DNA of 27,800 bases from Apostichopus parvimensis. Taxonomy: Eukaryota; Echinodermata; Holothuroidea; Aspidochirotida; Stichopodidae. This document shows, piece after piece, positions 23,001-27,800 of this stretch (position 1 is the stretch's first letter; every line of letters starts with the position of its first letter). Below the pieces are notes generated by a model that saw nothing but the letters and a program-made list of their open reading frames with translations, searched no databases and was not told the DNA's origin. The stretch spans positions 47,988-75,787 of the forward strand of contig KN884501.1 of assembly GCA_000934455.1 (NCBI GenBank), in the 5' to 3' direction. The translations under genes and the position numbers were made by a program.

Positions 23001-23555
23001 AACATCTGACATGTTCCCTTTATCTCATGCCGATACTAATATCATTGTTTGCAAAAATACCAACATCTCTACCGGACGAAATATTTCAGATGTTATAATA
23101 ACAATTTAAAAAACGACCAACGAATGATACCAAGTACCATTAATCCTTGAAAACTTTGTAATACATTAAAAACGTATAACGTCAGGATATTTCAAACTAT
23201 TTCTTCTAAATGTATTGTTTTGGGGTAGCGAAATCAACAGGTTGTGTGATTGACCAGGTAGCTTACCGCTGGTGGTTCGATTGACCAGCAAAAGCTTTCT
23301 CTTATTGGGCACCGGTAGCTCTATGGTAAAATGATATCGTAATCGGAATCAGAATGAAGGCGTACGACAACGAAATAAAAAGAAATAGCCGTAATTTATT
23401 GACAGAGGCTAATAAGAACATGTACTTACACTAGAAGATGTTATGTTTTATTTGATATTACGGCAATCATTTTATTATTTATAGTGATTAAAAGTGAACA
23501 TTCGGACTCGACTGACCAACTTGTCTTGAATTTTCGAACTGGCAAATGGAACTGA
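10503..23555 (+). CDS. Predicted Ig-Ig-transmembrane-NACHT receptor (ten exons, 891 codons)
   Basis: Proposed exons: 10503-10557, 11456-11764, 12262-12579, 13561-13713, 16904-16944, 17593-17617, 18254-19797, 22224-22303, 22774-22853 and 23485-23555. They total 2676 nt, an exact multiple of three, with every junction keeping frame and every intron GT...AG. Predicted order: signal peptide (about 1-19), Ig-like domain 1 (about 20-121), Ig-like domain 2 (about 123-227), transmembrane helix (about 251-273) with a KRLRQR stop-transfer, NACHT P-loop at about 373-380, the NACHT helical/winged-helix region to about 815, and a short tail to 891. The start has a favourable context (A at -3, G at +4). 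The family is known for cytosolic immune sensing, so a surface ectodomain on a NACHT protein is unusual. Joining the Ig half to the NACHT half rests on splice phase through two very short exons. A weaker alternative is two adjacent genes. Confidence 0.7.
10609..10777 (-). repeat. tRNA-derived SINE copy 1 in intron 1
   Basis: A tRNA-like body lies at 10652-10722 on the reverse strand (AGTTGGTTGGGGTG box A, GGTTCGACTCC box B). The flanks ATTGTAGTGAGTT (at the + strand start) and GGTCGTAATTCCACTGTAG (at the end) are shared with the second copy at 10980. Confidence 0.8.
10980..11122 (-). repeat. tRNA-derived SINE copy 2, reaching the assembly gap
   Basis: Same family and orientation as the copy 370 bp upstream. 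Its reverse-strand body (10996-11067) folds as a near-complete cloverleaf: acceptor ends pair 6 of 7, the anticodon stem TCCGC/GCGGG encloses loop ATATAAA (anticodon ATA), and the T arm is CCGGG-TTCAATT-CCCGG. A degenerate D stem and a repeated neighbour argue for a SINE and not a tRNA-Tyr gene. Confidence 0.8.
11123..11297. other. Assembly gap (175 Ns)
   Basis: Unresolved bases inside intron 1, directly after the second SINE copy, probably because the repeat blocked assembly. The true length is unknown. Exons 1 and 2 are in matching phase across it. Confidence 0.99.
11456..11764 (+). CDS. Exon 2: Ig-like domain 1
   Basis: Acceptor CTCAG|GTACC and donor CCGA|GTAAGT; phase 1 at both ends, as usual for Ig-domain exons. 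The domain shows a B-strand Cys (C40 in ASIDC), the core Trp (W50 in VFWYSG) and an E/F turn and F strand (ALIINEVTKNDFDQYKV). The usual F-strand Cys of DxGxYxC is replaced: Y100 is kept but position 102 is Val. An extra Cys (C24) sits near the N-terminus. Related to V-set/I-set folds, but with an incomplete disulfide. Confidence 0.85.
11765..12261. other. Intron 2, nothing recognised
   Basis: 497 bp of AT-rich intron ending in a strong T-rich tract and TTTTTTTTCAG acceptor. Confidence 0.7.
12262..12579 (+). CDS. Exon 3: Ig-like domain 2 with Cys cluster and five N-glycosylation sites
   Basis: Phase 1 at both ends. A C-x5-C-x2-C-x2-C cluster (C128, C134, C137, C140) precedes the fold. The B-strand Cys is C150 (TITCSVSG) and the F-strand Cys is C208 (LNLGCNVEG), giving the expected Ig disulfide. 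Core W187 is late, so the fold is Ig-like but divergent. Sequons at N160, N167, N173, N182 and N201 support an extracellular, glycosylated domain. The exon end and its TTTG|GTAAGT donor form the first unit of a tandem array. Confidence 0.85.
12498..13190 (+). repeat. Six tandem copies (about 120 bp) of the exon 3 end plus splice donor
   Basis: Units begin at AATATGTCACTGA at 12498, 12619, 12744, 12864, 12984 and 13101. Each carries a copy of the exon end CCAGTTTG followed by GTAAG: donors at 12580, 12706, 12825, 12945 and 13065 read GTAAGT, and the last at 13183 reads GTAACA. Unit 1 is the coding copy. Units 4 and 5 are the most alike. Spacings are 118 to 126 bp. A long open frame through units 3-5 (12747-13094) is out of register with the Ig frame and results from the 120-bp (40-codon) period. 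Confidence 0.93.
13561..13713 (+). CDS. Exon 4: juxtamembrane stalk and transmembrane helix
   Basis: Acceptor TCTATTCCAG|AT, donor CAAC|GTGAGT, phase 1 at both ends. It encodes an acidic, Pro/Ser-rich stalk (HEEPSSDP) followed by about 23 hydrophobic residues (from AITIVIPII through LVAGFIV, about 251-273) and KRLRQR. The positive charge after the helix predicts a type I orientation with the Ig domains outside. Confidence 0.88.
14134..14360 (+). CDS. Candidate alternative terminal exon: Tyr/Pro-rich cytoplasmic tail
   Basis: An acceptor CCTTTCCGGTTTACTGACCAG ends at 14133. Joined to exon 4 the phase fits and the frame runs 74 more codons to TAG at 14358-14360, giving a 353-residue receptor without NACHT. 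The tail holds several tyrosines in signalling-like contexts: QPYYIHEV, TLYAPL (ITSM-like TxYxxL) and FPYTNY (pYxN, a Grb2-type SH2 site). It also has a CPPDC pair. Base composition is less AT-rich than the surrounding intron. No domain was recognised and no polyadenylation signal lies close by, so this could be chance. Confidence 0.45.
14530..16300. repeat. Intronic repeat array dense in AGGTCA half-sites
   Basis: The block GACAGGGTCCGACATGG recurs at 14621, 15598 and 16042. The block AGGACAGAGTGCAC recurs at 15321 and 15767. Together these define a tandem duplication of about 445 bp plus a more distant third partial copy. By eye there are about 19 AGGTCA and 7 TGACCT, many spaced as direct repeats with four bases between (for example AGGTCACCAAAGGTCA). 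No ORF of note. A dispersed repeat family is the simplest reading. Confidence 0.85.
16904..16944 (+). CDS. Exon 5: short basic/acidic juxtamembrane exon
   Basis: 41 nt between TTCTATCCTGCAG and ACG|GTAATG. It enters in phase 1, matching exon 4, and leaves in phase 0. It encodes NTRGRDPERTDST, a polar cytosolic linker. The shortness and the weaker donor lower confidence. Confidence 0.6.
17046..17108. repeat. (AT)n(GT)n microsatellite
   Basis: An AT run of about 28 bases passes into a GT run interrupted once by GTATGG. Intronic simple repeat. Confidence 0.95.
17255..17397 (+). repeat. Hammerhead-ribozyme-like inverted repeat, Penelope-element style
   Basis: Arms 17255-17280 and 17372-17397 are inverted complements at 24 of 26 positions. 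Before the right arm lies CTGAAGA, then a GATCC/GGATC hairpin, then GAAA, and the left arm is followed by TT. This is the order of a hammerhead core (CUGANGA, stem II, GAAA, stem III, UH). Deviations: an extra A between CTGAAGA and stem II, U in place of C at the cleavage position, and no convincing stem I in the 60-nt loop. Hammerhead motifs are known in Penelope-like retroelements, and this may be a decayed one. No reverse transcriptase accompanies it. Confidence 0.45.
17593..17617 (+). CDS. Exon 6: 25-nt linker exon
   Basis: Acceptor TTTCCTGTTTAG, donor ATAG|GTAAGC. Encodes DETPLMEI, entering in phase 0 and leaving in phase 1, which is what the NACHT exon needs. Such a small exon is supported mainly by phase and splice-site quality. 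Confidence 0.6.
17640..18250. other. Intron 6, nothing recognised
   Basis: AT-rich intron. The short open frame at 17769-17963 has no domain features. Confidence 0.6.
18254..19797 (+). CDS. Exon 7: NACHT NTPase domain with helical/winged-helix region
   Basis: Acceptor TTTGTTATCAG|AC, donor AAG|GTGAGC (phase 0). The exon opens with a segment typical of invertebrate NACHT proteins (LIRYLGDQYSKKG, then KQLYTPTTFEV). The P-loop ADLGNGKTT at 18469-18495 fits [AG]xxxxGK[ST] with Ala in first place. The Walker B position reads QIVMYGLET (18682-18708) where DGLDE is usual. The sensor reads LLATSSEL (18820-18843) where TSRP is usual. Then come KNFNEEQLHSYIKKV, the conserved CPLYLGMF segment and a FFHPCVQDFLIAKF motif (19417-19458), equivalent to the F-H-x-x-x-Q-E/D-F block after the winged helix. 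It likely binds nucleotide and oligomerises, but hydrolysis is doubtful. Confidence 0.92.
19798..19920 (+). promoter_or_regulatory. Possible intronic polyadenylation site after the NACHT exon
   Basis: If the exon 7 donor is skipped, the frame stays open for 17 more codons to a TAA at 19849-19851, and an AATAAA lies at about 19915-19920. That would give a transcript ending after the NACHT module. Confidence 0.3.
20533..20776. mobile_element. MITE with terminal inverted repeats and 8-bp flanking duplication
   Basis: Ends are inverted copies: GTGGCTATTCTTAC plus CAGGAGTAAC on the left, and the complement GTTACTCCTAG plus AATAGCCAC on the right. An 18-bp subterminal inverted repeat (AATTTCCGGTTACGCATG) is perfect. 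TTTTAAAA flanks both sides (20525-20532, 20777-20784), the 8-bp duplication size of hAT elements, although it is itself palindromic. A second copy of the right end lies inside at 20680-20711, and a CCCTAACCCTAACC stretch sits in the middle. No transposase. Confidence 0.75.
20790..22220. other. Rest of intron 7, nothing recognised
   Basis: AT-rich sequence without coding signatures. An AGGTCAAAGGTCA direct repeat (one-base spacing) lies near 20887. Other short open frames lack domain features. Confidence 0.55.
22224..22303 (+). CDS. Exon 8: acidic linker with helix
   Basis: Acceptor ACTGATATTGCAG, donor CG|GTAAGA. Enters in phase 0, matching exon 7, and leaves in phase 2. It encodes KPTFDDDLTVTALIEKATKD followed by NSVETL, resembling the start of a leucine-rich-repeat unit. 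No further repeats follow. Confidence 0.7.
22774..22853 (+). CDS. Exon 9: LRR-like fragment, two possible starts
   Basis: The best protein fit uses acceptor TTGTTCTCCAG at 22773, joining to read ETLRFLECNLPERVTL, which looks like part of a leucine-rich repeat. A second acceptor with a stronger pyrimidine tract (TGTACTTTTAG at 22746) is 27 nt upstream and in frame, adding nine residues. Donor AAAG|GTAAGA, phase 1. Confidence 0.65.
23485..23555 (+). CDS. Exon 10: terminal coding exon
   Basis: Acceptor TTATTATTTATAG in matching phase. It encodes VIKSEHSDSTDQLVLNF and ends TGKWN then TGA at 23553-23555. A GTGAGT after ACTTTG near 23577 could be a donor in the 3' untranslated region. No domain recognised. 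Confidence 0.55.
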
Positions 23556-23617
23556 GCAGACTTTATTCTTACTTTGGTGAGTTTGACAGATAATCCTTAT
23601 TAATTAAGTACAGTTAT

Positions 23618-23623
23618 AATAAA
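23618..23623 (+). promoter_or_regulatory. AATAAA polyadenylation signal
   Basis: Canonical hexamer 63 nt after the predicted stop codon, consistent with the end of the receptor transcript. Confidence 0.55.
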
Positions 23624-23639
23624 TTTCAATTCCTAAGGA

Positions 23640-24650
23640 ATGTCACGTCATCCACATTTAATGCTTATCTCAATGTCTAAGTGTTGCTCGACGTTTGACT
23701 CTCTTTGCGTGTGTCCGTGTCATAGAAAAAATGAAAGCTAAAGATTTATAGCAACATTTTGTTGGGGAACCTTTCCCGAAAATAGTAAACGTTCACATTC
23801 TATTTGTTTTGGGGCCAACACAATTCACTATGTAACACAATCATAGCTAAATCTAAGATGCCTATACTACATTGATGACTAGTTGTATTCTCTTTCACAT
23901 TTTCAAAAGCCCCGAAACTACAGAGAGGAAGACGGTGCTTACCAGGGCGAATAAAAATCAGAAGGCAAGAGATGTAATCGTCTGCAGATAGTACAAGCTT
24001 TTTCCAAATATGGGCGGGTGCATGAAAAAGTCTTAGGACAAATCAATACCTCTGAAGGGTAGGTGCAAATACTAGAGGGAACGATGAAGAGAGAACACAG
24101 CACAAAAATGTACACTGTTACAAAACAAAAGTATTCGTAAGTGTAGCAGAGGAGCGAAATCAGGTCACAGAAGTGTGTGACTTGCAGGTTACAGCTGCTT
24201 CCTTTTGAGAAGTTATTTTTGATATTTTAACTAAGTTGACATATCTGATACTGAATGAACTGCATTTATTAAACAAAACATGTCTTTTGTGGTAAAATCA
24301 ATTGTTTCCAGTACTATCAATTGTTAATACGATTAGGATTAGGGTTACTTATGTTCCGAAACTTGAACGACGCAAAATTCGAGATAATCTATGAGGCTGA
24401 TATAGTCTGCTTAGATTTTACGTACATGTCGTCAATGAAGCGGCGAAGCAGGAAGAACGAAAATATAAATGCAAGGGAACAAGGTATCCTAGCCCCTCCC
24501 CCTCCCTCTCCTCCCCAACCCTCCTCTACTGTGATCATGACATTGTGTTGAATTATGGTATCGATATTGGTCCATTTTCCCACCGTATTTGCAAAACTTC
24601 CGAGTTTTAGATTTAACTAAAACTTAAGCCTTTTTCGATCTTTGCCTTTT
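23640..24650. other. Intergenic, nothing recognised
   Basis: No open frame has domain features. The one at 24321-24551 ends in a low-complexity Pro run from a C-rich tract and is not considered a gene. Confidence 0.5.
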
Positions 24651-24659
24651 TCGATCTTT

Positions 24660-25264
24660 AAATTCTTATTACTGCTTTAAATTTTGTCCAAGCTTGATTA
24701 TTGTAATTGTTTATATTATGGTATTGAAATTAAGCTTTTGAATTAATTACAATCTGTACAGAATTGTGCAGCTAAATTAGTTTATGGCAGGAGGAAAAGA
24801 GATAGTGTGTCTGACCTCTTTCTGGAACTGAACTGGTTACGTGTTCGTGAAAGGATCATCTACAAAACCATTTTAATTGTTTACAACTGTAGTAATGGTT
24901 CAGCGCCTATTTACTTAAGAGATCTTATTGTTAATTCTACTCTTTCCACTGCTACTATCCTTGTTCCTAAGACGTTGACTGTGCATGGGGATCGGTCTTT
25001 TGCCAAATGTGGACCTAAATTGTGGAATGCTCTTGCTTTCGAACTTCGCAGTATTCTTTCTATCAACCGCTGTAAGAAACTTCTCAAACAATATATTTTT
25101 TGTTAGTCATGATACTTATTTCAATAAGTTAAATGCTAAGTAATGTTATTTTGTAATTGTTAAATTTCTCCAGTTTTGTATTTTGCTTTTAGCATGACTG
25201 TGCAAATCTTGTGTTGCAAGGTAGTGGTTGTGCATAAACTTTTCATTCATGCATTCATTCATGT
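24660..25264 (+). pseudogene. 5'-truncated CR1/L2-group LINE: ORF2 C-terminus and 3' end
   Basis: The frame reads SKLDYCNCLYYG, a TAA, then LQSVQNCAAKLVYG, LNWLRVRERIIYKT, PIYLRDLIV and FAKCGPKLWNAL, ending in a TAG at 25104-25106. These are the conserved blocks of the region after the RT in CR1/L2 elements. About 140 bp of 3' untranslated sequence ends in an ATTC-rich tail (CATTCATGCATTCATTCATG, 25243-25262), the short-repeat tail typical of these LINEs, followed by AATAAA. The SRLDYCN block is also near the left edge of the window, so the two are related at clade level, but the residues differ too much for recent sister copies. Confidence 0.85.
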
Positions 25265-25269
25265 CAATA

Positions 25270-27690
25270 AATTTAAGCAAAGTAAATCAATCTTATGTTT
25301 CATTTTGTTAAAATATTAAGTGTTAGGTTTGCCGAAAGAGGAAGGAGCCTTTTTACTATTTGCGTATTTCATGTACTGTGTAATAATTGCGTTATTTACA
25401 ATCCACTTATATTTTGTATATTTTAACTTAGTAAAACATATATTATTTTTTTTTTTTTAAATCCCGTATTATATTTCAAAACATCAACAATAACCTATTG
25501 TATTGTGACACTCAAATTATCACTTCTACTAATCTTACATATTGATCGGTGAATAATGTTATTGTTCCATGTTTCCATAACTAAACATATCTATCAAGTT
25601 TGCATGTGTTGTCAATTTGGTTCTCTGTCGCCTCTACGGTATAGGCGCTGCAATATCGGTCCTAATACGCGTTATCTGTACTGTTTACACATATCTGGAT
25701 CGATGTCACTCAATCGCGTAAAAGCGCTCACTAGCGTGCAAACCTGTTCGATGAAAGTTGCATACATACGCACTGGGTGATAAACTAGTGAGAATTTCCA
25801 CTTGTGCATTTTGGCTAATTGAGATTTAAGGTGCTTTAAACACATAGGTTGACTTGAAAGTTAGACAATATGTTTCAAAAGATCTCTTCTTCCATAAGTA
25901 CCAACACAATCGTAAACACTTCTTGTGATCTCACGGAACCAATATAAGCTGCATTCGGAAAATGCAATTTGTTAAGTTTCGCGGAACTAGATAGGGCCGA
26001 TATGATAGCGCTCTCTGTTGATCTTGTCCCATTGATGTTTGTAGTACTTTAATATTACTTATAACAAATAAAGCACGCGTATATGGTTCTGATTTACTTG
26101 AAGATTGGTAGGCTGTATGTTATTTCTATCGAATCGTCATGTAATATGTGTGGCTTACTATACTCATGATAATGTAACATGATAATGTAAAAATATCAGT
26201 TTTTCAACTGCTCTCTCATGGCCAGATACGCTGGTTGTATAATGATTTGCCTTATTTGGTGTATTTGTTTTCATTGGGTTAAAAGTGTTATCGTGTCAGA
26301 TTTGCATTAACAGTCTGTATTTTACGACTTTTTACATGTTGCATGTTTAATAAAAATAAATGAAAGAGGACTGAATAGTGCAAGATTGTCTATTTGAATA
26401 CTTATTTCAAAACTAATACTAATTAAGTCCTCTAGTCAAACCGTGTCATTCCTTTGCAGATCAATGCAAGTTATGATTCATGTAGTCTATTTACCAATCA
26501 GGTTAAAATCCAGGACCATCACAAAATCAGATGTGAAATATTCCTCATAGAGGAGTAAAGAGGCTTCGAGATAATTCGGGGACAGTTATGTCATTAGGCC
26601 CATTTGTTGCACTGTTCATACATCCCATATTTCATCTACTCTTCATATTTTTCATGGCTGCGGGGCTATATCTTCCTGATGACTACGACATGGAGGATTA
26701 CATATGGCATTCCCTCAACATCAAATTTCGCAGTGTGTGCCTTGAACGGTTATTTGCACTCTTTCGCTTAACCGATCAGAACCTTCAAGTCATATTCATG
26801 AAATCATGCTCGAGTTGATAACACGTATTTTGCATGTAATAGAAAACCCCTCGTGACAATGAATTACGTTTTCGTAACCGCATTTTGTGACCAATCAACG
26901 CGATGTGCTAGGTTATTACGAACCGTAGAAAATGGTAATTGTTGTCTAAGTATATGAATTTAACGTGTAATTAGATTGAACAGACGTGTAGGTTTATATG
27001 TATCATTAATGTTATATATGCATAGTGAGATAAGTTTGTATTGCAAGCAGGAAGCATTCAATACAAACTGGTGGAATTTTTTACTGTCCTTAGTTATTTA
27101 CGGTAGAAACCAATTCCAAGCAGACAAGGAACGTCAAATAATTTGTGCTCTGAAATATATTTGATATTCAATTTATCGAATCTTTTGTAAAAATATCTCC
27201 TATGAATTCTAAATATTGAACTAAATTGGCATTATTAACCTGCTACAAGTGTCTACATCTAAATAAATCCTGTATCAGTAACTATAAAAGGGGAGGTGAT
27301 TAATCTTAACGAAATCAACAATTGACTGCAGAAAAGAAGTGTTTGGTGAGTTTACGAAGAACGCCATCTACTAACTTCAAGCAGCCTTCGAAATGTCGCA
27401 AAACCTCATTTTATGAATGACTCTATAATTTACTCACTCTTTTTTTTGTTATCAAGCTGTGGTTCAAAGAATGAGACGATCGTTAATACTTTTAACAATC
27501 ACTTCAAGTCAAAACTAAATAAACTCAAGTGTCGTTGTTAGGTTGGTGTTTACACATACCATTTGTATTGACAACTACATAGGCAAACTTAAATGCTTCC
27601 TACCAGGTTGTATCATAGAGCTGTTAATCTAGGAGTTTAATGGTGACATTGCTAATATGACAGGTTTTCTTCCTACTTAAAATACCATGG
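25270..27690. other. Intergenic, no supported gene
   Basis: AT-rich sequence. The open frame 26588-26818 has a hydrophobic start followed by an acidic patch, and 25556-25780 is Cys-rich by chance composition. Neither has a family signature, good start context or flanking splice signals. Confidence 0.5.
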
Positions 27691-27699
27691 ATTAAACCA

Positions 27700-27800
27700 G
27701 TGGCGGAGCTAGGGGTATTGGTCAGGAGGGGCGAGAATGGTCTGTAAGGGCGCTTTCGACACTATCTAAGCGGAGCGCCACCACAGGTTGGCGCGTAGCG
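27700..27800 (+). repeat. Interspersed repeat with CAGTGGCGGAGC end, cut by the window edge
   Basis: It begins with CAGTGGCGGAGCTAGGGG and runs through ACTATCTAAGCGGAGC, CCACCA and GGTTGGCGCG to the end of the window. The same ordered blocks are present in reverse orientation at 3330-3500. Confidence 0.65.

Noticed and set aside
23225..23335. tRNA-like boxes (GGTTCGATT and TAGCTCTATGGTA)
   Set aside because: The box B-like sequence comes before the box A-like one, so they cannot belong to one tRNA-type promoter.
24321..24551. 76-codon open frame with Pro-rich end
   Set aside because: The Pro run comes from a C-rich low-complexity tract, and no partner exon was found.
26588..26818. 76-codon open frame with hydrophobic start
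   Set aside because: Could be an exon of a membrane protein, but splice signals, start context and family signature are all missing.
1..27800. CRISPR array, bacterial operon or phage content
   Set aside because: No regularly spaced direct repeats with unique spacers and no prokaryotic gene layout. The intron structure and LINEs are eukaryotic.

Overview
This is eukaryotic, intron-containing, AT-rich nuclear DNA with one assembly gap (175 Ns). GT...AG introns, dense interspersed repeats, CR1/L2-type LINE fragments and a NACHT-domain gene of the style expanded in invertebrate deuterostomes suggest a marine invertebrate, most likely an echinoderm such as a sea cucumber. That placement is inference from gene style only.

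Layout. Bases 1-2940 hold the reverse-strand ORF2 of a CR1/L2-group non-LTR retrotransposon (endonuclease plus reverse transcriptase), broken by stops and frameshifts and running off the left edge. Bases 2940-10500 are non-coding and repeat-rich: a repeat fragment whose family recurs at the right edge, an LTR-like stretch, tRNA-like SINE pieces, and a perfect 134-bp palindrome next to a 36-bp one.

Bases 10503-23555 can be assembled into one ten-exon gene on the + strand. The splice phases fit throughout and give 891 codons: signal peptide, two Ig-like domains, one transmembrane helix, a short basic juxtamembrane segment, a NACHT NTPase with its helical/winged-helix region, and a short C-terminus ending at a TGA followed by AATAAA. 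The predicted product is a cell-surface receptor with an Ig ectodomain joined directly to a cytosolic NACHT module. NLR proteins are normally cytosolic, so this is the main item of interest. A second terminal exon (14134-14360), also in phase with the transmembrane exon, would give a short receptor with a Tyr/Pro-rich tail in place of the NACHT. The end of the second Ig exon, including its splice donor, has been tandemly copied about six times at a spacing of about 120 bp. Within the NACHT the P-loop is kept, but the Walker B acidic residues and the sensor Arg are replaced.

The introns carry two SINE copies flanking the gap, an array dense in AGGTCA half-sites, a microsatellite, a hammerhead-like inverted repeat of Penelope-element type, and a MITE with an 8-bp flanking duplication. 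Downstream (23640-27800) there is a 5'-truncated LINE 3' end (+ strand, about 24660-25270) and otherwise no convincing gene.
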